Of a DNA stretch of 64,000 nt, positions 22,521-32,866 are shown in pieces. The notes below the pieces were generated by a model, which searched no databases, had not been told where the DNA came from, and worked only from the letters and a program-made list of their open reading frames with translations. This DNA comes from Telopea speciosissima (lineage: Eukaryota; Streptophyta; Magnoliopsida; Proteales; Proteaceae): positions 1,674,001 to 1,738,000 of the forward strand of contig NC_057924.1 in assembly GCF_018873765.1 (NCBI RefSeq), given 5' to 3'. Positions within the stretch are counted from its first letter, which is position 1. Every line of letters begins with the position of its first letter. A program made the translations under genes and the position numbers.

Positions 22521-22908
22521 CTAGGGGTGTCAAAAAAACCCGGCCAACCCGAACCCGCCCTAACCCACCCTGAGCTCAGACAGGGCTAGGTCGGGCCTGT
22601 GTTTAATATAGGGTCGGACTGGGTTTACTGTTTTCCTGGCCCTGGTAGGGCCGGCCTTGGTTTGCGCCTTGACCCTGGCAGGGCCAGCCCGACCCTATAT
22701 TATATAATATATATTTATGTAATATCTTAATTGTGGGCCTTGCTGCAATGTTTGAGGTTGTTATTATAACCAAGTGCTCATAGGTTCAAGCCACGGTATA
22801 GACTTTGCTTAATTTCGGTCGGGCTAGGCTTGGGTTTAGTTTAAGGCTCCTAGGGTGGGGCTAGGGTTCAGGGCAAATCCGGCCCAGCCCGGCCCGTTGA
22901 CAACCCTA
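22521..22908. mobile_element. 388-bp hAT-type MITE with TAGGGGTGTCAA ends
   Basis: The left end CTAGGGGTGTCAA and right end TTGACAACCCTA are inverted. CTTGTGG flanks both sides (22514-22520 and 22909-22915), fitting the 8-bp duplication of hAT elements with one base changed. The interior consists of inverted CCCGACCCGGCCC / GGGCCGGGTCGGG-type words. Positions 22740-22800 look like the promoter half of an Au SINE (GGTTCAAGCC B box), suggesting a nested insertion. Confidence 0.72.
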
Positions 22909-22929
22909 CTTGTGGTTGTGTTGTTTTTG

Positions 22930-23115
22930 CAGGTCCCAGCGTTAGTGGCGCCTTGGATTTGGCCAGAATCGAAGCCCTTCCCCCTTTCGATTGGACGGTC
23001 ACCATCGTCGGCGATGGTGAAGCTACTCGGAATGTGAACCTTGGAATCGATGCAACGACCATCAAGAACTTCATTGGGCCACGTGCATACTGTGACTTTC
23101 CCTGTCTTCCAAGGT
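22930..23115 (+). pseudogene. Unassigned coding-like stretch
   Basis: After an acceptor-like TTTTTGCAG, the plus strand reads VSGALDLARIEALPPFDWTV, VTIVGDGEATRNVNLGID and NFIGPRAYCDFPCLPR without a stop. The composition is like real protein, unlike the surrounding repeats. It may be a later exon of the same broken gene as 21011-21290, or an unrelated fragment. No family recognised. Confidence 0.3.
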
Positions 23116-23552
23116 CGTATCTAGCATGCAGCATAAAAAATGATGTCTTCTTTTTGTTTATTACTGATATTTTCATTTTTTTATGTTACTTTCGTGCATG
23201 CGCTTCATTATGTATGCTGTGTCTACAACGAGTTTCCTTGGGATGTGGTTGTTCCTTGTTTTCTTTCTTTTGGCGTTGGGCGCGCATGAATGAATAGCCT
23301 TGCTTCCTACCCCAAAAAAATAGAATGGTGAGAACTGAATGGAACCCACACTTGGAGTAAACGAAGCCATCTGTTAAGCGCACAATTCGACAGATCCATT
23401 AGGAATTACAAGAACCTTATAGTGAGATTTGAGAATTAAAACGAAAATCCGAAGCTTTACATCGATGGAGTGGCGACTGGCAACTGACTTGCCAATTTAC
23501 TCTTATCAGTCGAAGATCTCGGAACGGTAAAGCACAAGTTGTAAGAACATGG

Positions 23553-23792
23553 TTTGAGGTATTGGATCAGATCGGATCGGCCGATTTTGGCCGGATCGGA
23601 ATGGTATCGGTCGAGACCGATCCCGATATTGATCCTATCCAGCTATATGGACAGGGGTAAAAATGTAAAAGAAATTAACTTTTTTAAAAGAAAACAAGGA
23701 CAACAGTGTCATATTTGCCCGAGTTTGGGTGATCCCGATCCGTATCTGGTTGATCCGATCCGATCCAGCCGATACCGAGATCACGACCCATG
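23553..23792. mobile_element. GATCGG-rich MITE-like repeat, CATGG ends
   Basis: It begins CATGGTTTGAGGTATTGGATC and ends with the inverse style (GATACCGAGATCACGACCCATG). The interior is built of ATCGGATCGGCCGAT words in both orientations. The ends resemble those of the 27673-27930 element, but I found no target duplication. Confidence 0.5.
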
Positions 23793-23935
23793 AGCATAAT
23801 TGAAGCTTTCAATCTATATAATGACAGTCTATTAAAAGTCAAAACTCAGACTAACTCTAAGCAGCAACAGTAGGAAATACCAAACCTCCTCTTCTTCTTC
23901 TTCCCCCCCCCCCTCTCTGAAGTCTTGCAAAGCTT

Positions 23936-24048
23936 CCGCCGTTGTGGGGCGTGCAGCCTTACCCATGTTTCAGAGAGACTGTTTCCAAAGATTGACCACT
24001 TGGTCACAACCTAACCGTTGCAACAAGGTCCACCCTCAAGGAAACTAC
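23936..24048 (-). mobile_element. Au SINE fragment
   Basis: On the minus strand: TTGCAACGGTTAGGTTGTGACCAAGTGGTCA, then GGAAACAGTCTCTCTG and GGGTAAGGCTGC, in Au SINE order. The B box is degraded and the 3' third is missing. Confidence 0.7.
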
Positions 24049-24370
24049 AACCGGTTATGTAAAGATCATATGGGAGGGTTTTAAATTTTTCATATAAGCC
24101 AGATTGACCTATTTGGATTAAATTGGTGGAGGTGGATCTCAATTCTAATTGATTCCATTCCAAAATCTAGGGTTAGGGCAACCTTTAGTCGATTTCTCAC
24201 TGTTCCTATATTCATCGCCAACCTATAAACTGCTTGTATGTGCAATGGCAATATCAATTCTTGTTGTTTAAAGTCTAAGGAATTGTTTGGATCGAGGAAT
24301 TGAATTGGAATATCGAATCCGTCGAATTGAATTAATGGATTGAAATTCTATTATTTTGGGTTTTTTTTTT

Positions 24371-25724
24371 GGGTAAATTATAAATCACCACCTGGTTTTT
24401 AATCAAAACTCATATCACCCTCTGGTTTTTTTAAAACTCAAATGTTCCTCTCTACAGTAACGGTGTTAGTCTGCTGTTAGTTATTGATGTGAAAAGACTA
24501 TTTTACTTTTGTACTAAAACATTAAAATTAAATTTACAATATTACCCTTCCTTCATTTTCAACATAAATTACCCCACCCCTTTCCTGCAACTCCGCTGGC
24601 AGCACCGCCACCCCGCCTCTGCTTCGCCCTAGCCCTATGGTCCATTCGTATCACGCCCATGCTCTCTAGATCTCTCTCCGTCGTCTTCTTCCTCGCAATC
24701 CAAACCATCTCTCTCTCTCTCTTGCATCTTCTTCTTCCCAGCGAATTTTCTGTTGCCCTGTTCTGGACGGTAGTAGCAGCTCCAACCTCTGGTTCGATCT
24801 CTTCTCTCAAAAATCCTTGTTCTTCAGGCTTTAAAGTTAAGACTCCCCCACCTTAGGGCGATTCAATCTTCCTAGCCCAGATCCGAAAGCCAGTTGCTAT
24901 CTTGAGTTTGTAATCAACTTTCGAACCTGAAACTACAAGTACTGCCATAGCTACTTTCAGAGATTTGTTTCTCTCTCAGTTGCGCATCTTTAATACTATT
25001 AAGGCTTGCATTCAGTAAAGTTTGGGAGTAGAAACCTTCGCCTAAAGTCTCGTGTGGTTTAGATCAATATTGAGGAAAATCTTTCAATTTGAGAAGTCCA
25101 GGTTTTTCCGCCATGTTTTGTTTTGCCAAAGGTTGAAGACAACCTTCACCTTCATCCCATGAATCTTCTTTCTCTTATTTTATTGCCCTACTTTCCAATA
25201 ATTACCTGAAATGCCTCCATTTCAGATCCAAAGAGGTAATCCACCCCAATTAAGCAATCTTCAGGTCCGCCATTATCGTCTACCCAAATCCTATATCTCA
25301 AATAGGCTAAATCAGATTAACAACACCAGGAAAGGAAAACTAATGAAATCAGACTAAAGAGCAGACTTGAAGGAACAAAACAACTGAAACATAAAGCCTT
25401 TCCAGATCTTAAAAGTTAAAGCTCTGCTCCTTTTTCTTCTCTCTGGTGAACTTCTACTTGAGATTGAGTTGCAAGTGTGAGGAAGAGGATGAAAATGGGG
25501 TTTTTAGTTACAAGGGTAAAATCGTAAATCAACACTGGTCAAGGGTAGTTTAGGGATTTAAATTTATTTAATTGGGTTACTTCATCACTTAACAGCATAA
25601 AATTAACGTCAGAAACTAATTTGGCATTTTGGAGGCTAAATCAGGGGGTGATTTGAGTTTTTTCAAAAACCAAGGGGTGATATGAGTTTTGATTGAAAAT
25701 CAAGGGGTGATCTGTAATTTATCC
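24371..25724. mobile_element. 1.35-kb Mutator-like element with long inverted ends
   Basis: The left end GGGTAAATTATAAATCACC and right end (read inverted) GGATAAATTACAGATCACC continue as inverted repeats through AATCAAAACTCATATCACCC and AAAACTCAAAT. More loosely they continue to the 'GTTAG.TTATTGATG' words, about 75 bp well matched and about 150 bp in all. Poly-T stands on both sides, so the duplication cannot be measured. The interior has no transposase. It includes a G+C-rich segment (24560-24860) and leader-like sequence to 25.5 kb, which could be captured host DNA, but I recognise no gene in it. Confidence 0.68.
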
Positions 25725-25868
25725 TTTTTTTTAAATCCACACTAATTCCATATATGATGTCCAGAATTTGGTACTATGGATTTAAAGTTAAAAGAAAAAC
25801 AACACATCCCGTTAACTTAAAATGTACCAAAATACAATATAAATAATAAAAAATAATAAAAAACACCG

Positions 25869-26748
25869 TGTTGCATCAAGAAATCATCCGATGGCCCCTT
25901 CGAGTATCGTAACCTGCAAAAGGACCAGAGTGACAAAGAAAAATCGGTGTGGTTCCGACCTAGGACTCTCCGATGCCTAAGTTAGATCTCTCTGAGCAAA
26001 CAGATGAATGATAGAATTCAAGATGATCCATGGAGTAGCATACCTTCCTTTTTATAGCAGAGTATGGTGGTGTGGAGAGTCCCAATTTGATGGCGAGTGA
26101 TCCGTGTAGTTGACAGTCCCTGGGTTGCAGGGCTCTTGCATATTTGGTGAATTCCCTATGGGAGGGAGTGTTCCGATGGAGTTGGGATCCTTGATAGATA
26201 GACACCTGCGTGTGGTGATAAAACCTTTGGTGTTTGAGTCCGTCAGGGTGACGTGACTCCTAGGCGGTGGCCTAGAGTCCTGGAGATGGTGCATGTCTAC
26301 AGTGATGGCTGGATCGCAAACTAGGTGTCACAACGTCCGCGTAGGCCATATCTATGACGTCGAACCTGATGAGGCCGCACCCAGTGAGGAGGCCGCGCCT
26401 GGAGAAGAGGCCGTGCCATGGGGAGGTCACGCTTGCGAGGAGGCTGGGCCCGTGGGGAGGCCGCACCCAAGAGGAGGTCGCGCCTGTGGGAGGCCATGCC
26501 CAAGGGAGGCCGCACCCAAGAGGAGGTCACTCCTGTGGGAGGCCGCGCCCAAGGGAAGCCGCGCTCAAGAGGAGGTCACGCCCAAGGGAAGGTCGTGCCT
26601 GGTGAGGAGGCCGCGCCCATGGGTAGGCTACATCTGTGAGTGTTCTTGCGGTTCGTATATGAGCTGGTTTTGGGGGGGCCCACCCTTTGGACCGGGACAC
26701 GTGGCAGCTCCTGATTGGCCTGTATAATCTTAGGTTTATCACACCACA
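25869..26748 (-). mobile_element. Probable solo LTR of a large Ty3/gypsy element (Tat-like)
   Basis: On the minus strand the segment begins TGTGGTGTGATAAACC and ends GATTTCTTGATGCAACA. It contains a TATA-like TATAAAAAGGAAGG (rc of about 26040-26055) and the U5-style phrase TCTAACTTAGGCATCGGAG, which is characteristic of Tat-lineage LTRs. There is no pol sequence nearby, so it is read as a solo LTR. Boundaries and the 5-bp duplication are not confirmed. The G+C-rich minisatellite at 26.37-26.63 kb lies in its U3. Confidence 0.5.
26365..26635. repeat. G+C-rich minisatellite (GGAGGCCGCGCCCAAG units)
   Basis: Units of about 16 bp (GGAGGCCGCGCCCAAG and GAGGAGGTCGCGCCTGTG variants) are organised in a 49-bp higher-order repeat seen twice in full (26469-26517 and 26518-26566), with partial copies either side. 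All frames through it are open and Arg/Gly/Ala/Pro-rich, so the long frames here are artefacts. Confidence 0.8.
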
Positions 26749-26882
26749 ATAAAAATATTAACACATTTTTGTGATCATGAATAATAGAGTGTGAGAGTTG
26801 CGTTCAAATCATGAAGTCACTTCATCCATGGACGGAATTCTTCCTCTCTAAATCAATTACTTTTTTTTTGTTTTTTAGAAAA

Positions 26883-27045
26883 AAAGGCCATACCCAATGC
26901 ATAAGGCGCTCCCTCGTTTAGTAAGGTATGGGAAAGGTCAAATGTATGCAGCCTTACCCCTGTTTCTAGAGATATTGTTTCCATGACTTGAATCCATGAC
27001 CAAGTGTTCAACAAGTGAGCACTTGACCAACGAACCAAACACGAC
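26883..27045 (-). mobile_element. Au SINE
   Basis: On the minus strand the Au SINE order is seen: TTGGTCATGGATTCAAGTC (B box region), GGAAACAATATCTCTAG, CAGGGGTAAGGCTGCATAC, GACCTTTCCC, and the tail GGGAGCGCCTTATGCATTGG. The 5' part is degraded. tRNA-derived, non-coding. Confidence 0.75.
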
Positions 27046-27672
27046 CTTCTTTTTATTTTTTAGAACTAAAACAATTTACTTCATGTCCCCATCAAGATAA
27101 AGTCATAGCAAATGTGTTAGTTCTCACCGTTGAATAGACACTAGATGGTCTTGATAGATCAATTATCAAATTTCAAACTCCAATCTAATCATATACATTC
27201 ATGTATTTAGGCTGCATCCCCATGTAGGTCCATGCATGCCTATGGTACTTTTCCCACTATTATGCAGTTTTCATAGTCATGCATTTTCAAAGTTCTATTT
27301 TGCCTTGACATTTATCGATTAGACCAAAACTTGACAAGTAAGCAGGGCCTTAAATGTTTACCTGTCCATAAAATCTAAGCCCATCACATATGCCAAATGA
27401 CCGATTTTTAAGTCGATAAGATAAGTTTATCGATCAAATTACACTTTGCATGACATCATTTGGTAGAAATATCACTCCTAATGGGTACAAAAGGTGGAAT
27501 ATCATCTAAATAATTAAGGAGGGGGATCATTGCAGGGGCAGTCATTTTTCCCTTCCTATGTTTGAGCTCAAGCGCCACTAGCTTGACAACCTTCTTTTTT
27601 CCTATAATAATTATTCTCATGCAAATGTTTGTCACTTGGGCACTCTCCACTATTCCTATGCCCATCCCAAAC

Positions 27673-27930
27673 CATGGTTCTAAGTATCGGTATAGTATTG
27701 TCCGTATTGGGCGATACATATCGGTTTTGCTAGTCACCAATACTGATACCATTTCGATATCGTATCGGTAGCACGGTACAGACAAGGGGTAATCTCCTTA
27801 AAAAACTCATTTTAAAGGAGATTCAAGGGTAATTTTGTTCGATACAGTTGATCCAGACCGATACCGTATCGGTATCGTATCAATTTTGTAGGTTACCGAT
27901 CCCGTTTTGATACCGTACACTAAAACCATG
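27673..27930. mobile_element. 258-bp hAT-type MITE with perfect 8-bp duplication
   Basis: The ends are CATGGTTCTAAGTATCGGTAT and the inverse of ATACCGTACACTAAAACCATG. TCCCAAAC flanks both sides exactly (27665-27672 and 27931-27938), which fits hAT superfamily insertion. The interior is made of TATCGGTATCG / CGATACCGATA words in both orientations. No coding capacity. Confidence 0.8.
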
Positions 27931-28733
27931 TCCCAAACACCTAGATCTATTGGCGAAGGAAGAAAGGAAAACTGCTTCCTTCAAGTAATTACGTAAATAT
28001 TATCTATATTATGATATATACATAACTCGTTTGAAATTTAGGTTATTATAAACTCATAATCTAATACCGAACAAAAACAAAGGGTAATAGATTAAACGAA
28101 AAATTACACTATCACCTCCTAAGGTTTGTACTAAATACAGAATGACCCCCTGTGTTTCTAAATTATACAACTACACCCCCTAAATTCTCTCGTTAGTTAG
28201 GTGTTACAGTGATGGTTAAGTTTGCCCTCAAATGACTAATATACCCCTTTCAGGGTATAAGCTTACCAATTTTCCCATAGGCCCTAACTTCACACGGATT
28301 CAGATCGTCTACAGCCAAAGTCTTGGCAGCCATCGCGCTGCCACGACCATGGGAGCGACACATGGAGATATTACCATCTAACGGTTAAGTTATAAAAAAT
28401 TCAAGTTTCATGGAAGTGACTGGGTTATCTCCAACCAACCCGACCGGTCCGAGCTGACCAAAATCGACCAAACCGAAATGGTTTCAAAAAACCCTAAGTT
28501 GGACAATGCGATGAGAAGAGGAACCAAAGGTCGTCTTCTTCTCTCCTCACTGTGCCTCTCTCTGACCAAAATGCTCTTCAGCCACTCTTCACCTTATCTC
28601 CGACCTGAAACACAACCAATGTCGTCTTCTTCCTCTTCCACCTTGCCTCTCACTGATTCAAAATTGTCTTCTTCCTCTTCCCCAGTCGTGAAAGGGCTTT
28701 GCATTTACTTATTTTTCACCAAAATCGTCTTCC

Positions 28734-28881
28734 TTGATTGTGAAACATGTCACCTATATTCAGGCCTTCAGGGCAGAGGAAACATTATTGTTGACCCTGA
28801 TGAATGGGTACATCATCTTCTCTTTCTTTTCTGCAATGATTTATTCTGGGTTTTACTTCAATATTTTTCCTCATTTTGAAG
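28734..28881 (+). pseudogene. Unassigned exon-like fragment inside the Pack-MULE
   Basis: Reads YIQAFRAEETLLLTLMNGYI followed by a hydrophobic segment (about FFSAMIYSGFYFNIFPHFE) and then GAAG/GTATCC, a plausible splice donor. It looks like a captured exon of a membrane protein. Not identified. Confidence 0.35.
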
Positions 28882-29639
28882 GTATCCATTTCAAGTTTCT
28901 AATCAAATTCATGCTTACTACTTCTTAGATTCTTCTTGTAGAATGAAGTTTTTTCTTCTCTCAATTGGGGTTTTGGAGTAATGGTGTTTAAGGATTAAAT
29001 CACAAAGTTCTATTAATATGTTTCTGTTTCAGGATTTTGACCCATTCTCTTTGAGTATTGATGGGGATAAACTTCAAGGCCATGGAACAACTGATTGTTG
29101 AAGTCGAGTGTGGTTGCAGTCCTTATAGCGAACGAAGAGAATTCATCAATTCCAGGGTTGGGGTGTATGAGCTTGTGAAACATGGGTTGCTTAATAAGGG
29201 TTGCAGTCTTCATTGGATTTTATTATGCTTAAGGGCAAATGCTCCCCAAGAGAGGCACGGTGAGGAGAGGAACCACACAGGCAGGTGAGTTGCGGCCATC
29301 ACTCACGGTGAGGAAAGCAACCGCAGCGGCAGGGTGAAGAAGACGAGGGTCTGAAAATGGTTCAGTTTGTTTTGGTCAACTCAGACTGGTTGGGGTTGAT
29401 TGTGGAGATAACCAAGTCTACATTTTAAAATTTGAATTTTTTTAAAATGGATCGTTAGATGGCATTTTATACCCGTGTCACACCATGGGAGCATGGCAGC
29501 GCGATGGCTGCTAAGACTTTGGCAGTAGAGGATCTGAATCCACTTCACACCCCCTCTTCCCGGTTTTTCTCCTCTCACTCGAAATCTCCCCTCTTTCTCT
29601 CTCTCTCTCGAAGCAGAAGAAGGGTAATAACAATCGCCT

Positions 29640-29718
29640 CCCTTGATAAAAATCTCACAGGAACCATCCCTTCCACCATAAAAAATCTCAAGCACCTCAC
29701 CACGATCCGCCAAGGTAA
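29640..29718 (+). pseudogene. Leucine-rich-repeat snippet inside the Pack-MULE
   Basis: LDKNLTGTIPSTIKNLKHLT matches the plant extracellular LRR consensus (N.LTG.IP..I..L..L). Only about one repeat is present, likely from an LRR receptor kinase gene. Too short to name a donor. Confidence 0.55.
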
Positions 29719-30274
29719 CCGGCAAAGGGAGATTTGCCTTACCCAAACCAGTCCTTCGATAGACGCATCTATTGCTTTCGTTTTTTGCTCGCATTTACTC
29801 TCCATTTTCCACAAAAAAAAAAAAAAAAAGAATTTTAACTAACAGTCTCAGTCTCCATTTTGATTTCCATTAAAACAAATTCTCCAGAATCAGAGATCTC
29901 TCCCAGATGAACCACCGCCTACATAGTATATGAAAAAAATCCCCTCAAAAAAACAAAGTTTATGATAAAGAGATAGAGATTCAAAACCCAGCAGAAGAAA
30001 AAAGACATTCAAAAAAAAAAAACACTAGAATGAGATTGGCTCTCTTGCGGACTGAAAACCGAAACAGTAAATAGTGGATAGGGTTTTGATTTGTAAGGAC
30101 AAGATCCAGGGAGATTTCATTCCTTGAACGGTTCTCTGAATCAGCTCATAAGCTCATTATTTCCCCTTTTTTTCTCTTCCTTTTTTTTTTTTTGGGCTTT
30201 TGCTTCTTATGTTTTGCTTGACTGTGATTTTCAGAGTTTTAAGAATGGGGAAGAGAGATGAACATCATTAGGTT

Positions 30275-30502
30275 GGATTGCTCCAAGACCTCACCGATGA
30301 AGATGTACTTGAAGACAATGATGAACTGGCTCGGACTCTAGTCGATTCCTTGATTGAAAACAATGCTCTTGAATTGCTGGTTCAGAATCTTGGGAGGTTG
30401 AATGAGAGTGACCCAGATGAGATGACTGCAATTTATAACACTCTTGCTACTATCGAGAACATGATTGAAGGTGAGAGGACCAAGTTGTTGCGGTGGCTAT
30501 TG
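30275..30502 (+). pseudogene. Captured fragment of beta-catenin-like protein 1 (CTNNBL1 homologue)
   Basis: Reads LLQDLTDEDVLEDNDELART, LVQNLGRLNESDPDEM and ATIENMIEGERTKLLRWLL, characteristic of the armadillo-like N-terminal region of CTNNBL1, a spliceosome-associated protein. Compared with the family as I remember it, about ten residues between ENMIE and ERTKLL are missing without breaking the frame. The frame stays open past the homology to 30619, adding unrelated residues, so a chimeric peptide could be encoded. There is no ATG in frame at the start of the homology. It is a captured fragment, not a working copy. Confidence 0.78.
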
Positions 30503-31084
30503 GTTAAAGATTGCATTTACTGCTTTGATGAAGCGTCATTATCTCTGCAACGAACATGGGAAGAGGAACAGGGGAAGAGGGAGTGTGAAGTTTGGGATGC
30601 CCTATGGGCAAAATGGTAAACTCATAGTGTGAAAGGGGTATATTAGTCATTTGAGAACAAACTTAATCATTACCATAACACCTAACTATCAGAGTGGGAA
30701 TTGAGCCATATAATTTAAAAACATAGGGAGTCGCTCTATATTTAGGACAAACCTCAAGGGATGGTAGTGTAATTTTTCCTAGATTAAAAGGTTGGTTTAT
30801 TAAACAATAGAGCAATAGTACATGGGGGTGTACAAGTTATTTTTTAAAAAATAAAAATAAAAATAAAAATAAACTCATAATCTATACATACCAGCCCAAC
30901 CTCTTAGAGTCTCAGCCTTATGCCCTTATGGTAATGGCACATTTTAATTGTGAATTTAGTAGGTAAATGATATGATTTATTGTTTATCCAATTTTATTTT
31001 TTTTTTGTCATTATCTCAACAAAAAAAAAAAAAAAAAAAAAACCTTATAATTCCTTCAATTTGAATCACATTATTCTTTTGAAC

Positions 31085-31320
31085 TTGAGCATTCAAAGGC
31101 CTTCATGAACTTTCTCGTATCTTATCATGTGTCAGAGCTACTCCAAAACCAATTCCAGTATGATCATTCCTTACTTTATCATTTTTAGTTTTGCCATTCA
31201 TCCATCTCAACATCCTCATCTCCACTATATTGAGATGATTCAAAATAAAACTAATTGGAGGATAATGATCCATGTAGCTAACCCCATTTAGTTGAGATAG
31301 AGTTGAGGTTTTTTTCTTTT
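31085..31320 (-). mobile_element. RTE-type LINE 3' fragments in opposing orientation
   Basis: The minus strand over 31100-31235 reads RWMNGKTKNDKVRNDH and GFGVALTHDK, typical of the C-terminal end of plant LINE reverse transcriptases. At 31255-31300 a plus-strand tail signature follows (GATCCATGTAGCTAACCCC ATTTAGTTGAGATAGAG), so two truncated pieces abut or one has been rearranged. Confidence 0.65.
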
Positions 31321-31559
31321 TAAAAATGAAAAAAGGCTATTTATATAGGAAGGCAAAAAAGACTTACAGAGATTTGTACATCGAAAATATATCATACCAT
31401 TTAAAACCTATATTGGTATAGTTCTCAGTACGTAGCTTCTGCCAATTCATTATAGTTGTTTATAAAGTTCCAAGGGATGGGAATAGAAGAAAGAGGATTA
31501 AACATTTCACAAAGCCCCTTGTTGCAAAATCATATTTCTTTTAGATTAATATTTTCCTG

Positions 31560-32815
31560 CTTAGTTGTTTTCCATCATTGAACGATCCCAAAAAGTTCAG
31601 CCTCCTTCTCGTCCTTTGTCAGCAATCTACCTGCATCTGTTAGGAAATATTGTTTCTCTAACAAAATGTAAAAAATCCACTGTGCTAGTTTATGATCGGG
31701 TTCATAAATTCCTGCGACCAGTAAACCAGGCAATTTTATTTTAACATTAGCAAATATTGACATGAGTGGTGGATGGTGTGTGTTGTGCAACAATTCTGTA
31801 CAAGAATTTGTAACAGGGGGTGAATATTTAGATTTGAAATCCATTGCAAGACATTATAGATGACCACCATTGGACCAGCTTTAGCTGCAGACATAATTAC
31901 TTTGTTCCTTACATGCCAAATATAATAACAAGTTATAATAAAGACAGAAAAAAACCAAATTAAAGATTGTTTATCAAGGGCTTGTGAGCCAAGGAAATAA
32001 GCACAGAGGTCAGTGAAAGACGGAGCAGATAAATGCTCAGTTTTTAATCCAAGAGGGCAGAAGCCCAGATACGCTTAGTCCAATCACATGATAAGAAAAT
32101 ATGCCAAATCGATTTATCATAAGAACCACAGAAAACACATGAAGGCTCGACGGGTATCTATTTCGAAAGATATGCACTGATAGGGATTCCTGCATTTAAA
32201 ACACGCCAAAAGAAAGTTTTAAAACGAGGATGAATGTGAAGTTTCCAAAAGAATTTCCACCAATGGAACATCAAGGACCTAGGAGAACTAGAAACAGTGG
32301 TAATGCAAGAAGCCGATTTCTTTGTTGAAAATTTTTCAGATTTTGAAAGAGAGCAGCTCCAAGAATCCTTAACGTTGGAAATATTAATTCGCAGAATATT
32401 AGAGACATACAAAGGATCAAAACAGGATTGCAAGCTTACTCTATTCCATGATGTGTTAGACATCAAGTTATGGACATTATGGAAAGTATTATTGTGCAAA
32501 GTAATTTGAGGTAAGAACTTACTAGATGTGGAAGGTATCGAGGGGTCATACCAGCATGAAGTAGTCTTACCATTCCCAATATGTCGAAACACCATCATTT
32601 TTAACTCCGAAAGAGTTTTGTCAATTCTATTCAAAGTCCATGAGCGGCCCTTTGCAAGGGTTTTTGGGTGGAAAATGGACAATTTAGGAAAATACTTTCC
32701 TTTGATAACGTTTGCCCAAATAGAAGATGGGAACACACCAATGAGGTGCAACAAAACGATATCGATCATAGAATCATTTCATGTGAGGAAGAGACAGATA
32801 GATGTATAGGCACAA
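31560..32815 (-). mobile_element. L1-type LINE fragment (zf-RVT and RNase H region)
   Basis: A minus-strand frame of 203 codons (32769-32158) includes WKFFWKLHIHPRFKTFFWR, the zf-RVT region that follows reverse transcriptase in plant L1 LINEs. Downstream come CVFCGSYDKSIWHIFLSCD (zinc-binding end) and an RNase-H-like tail (31844-31575). The upstream RT and endonuclease are absent (5'-truncated) and several stops and frame changes interrupt the rest. No clear A-tail or duplication was located. Confidence 0.78.
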
Positions 32816-32866
32816 AGCGTATCTTGCCCTTCGGGCTTAGAGAACCATTTCACTTGCTTTTATTTT

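Larger units (their letters stand above)
28097..30779. mobile_element. Pack-MULE: 2.68-kb Mutator-like element carrying host gene fragments
   Basis: Inverted ends of about 180 bp: left 28097-28282, right about 30597-30779. Matching blocks include AAAAATTACACTA, AGTTAGGTGTTA and CTCAAATGACTAATATACCCCTTTCA. TAGATTAAA flanks both ends exactly (28088-28096 and 30780-30788), the 9-bp duplication expected of Mutator-like elements. No transposase is present. The interior instead holds gene-like pieces: a coding-like stretch at 28734-28881 ending at a GAAG/GTATCC donor-like site, a leucine-rich-repeat snippet at 29640-29718, and a beta-catenin-like 1 fragment at 30275-30502. This is the definition of a Pack-MULE: non-autonomous, dependent on a transposase elsewhere. 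Confidence 0.85.

Noticed and set aside
26293-26727. 144-codon Arg/Gly-rich frame
   Set aside because: Runs through the G+C-rich minisatellite of a probable LTR; all six frames are nearly open there.
29058-29288. 76-codon frame inside the Pack-MULE as an intact gene
   Set aside because: No recognisable domain; may be another captured piece, but nothing in the sequence supports a gene call.
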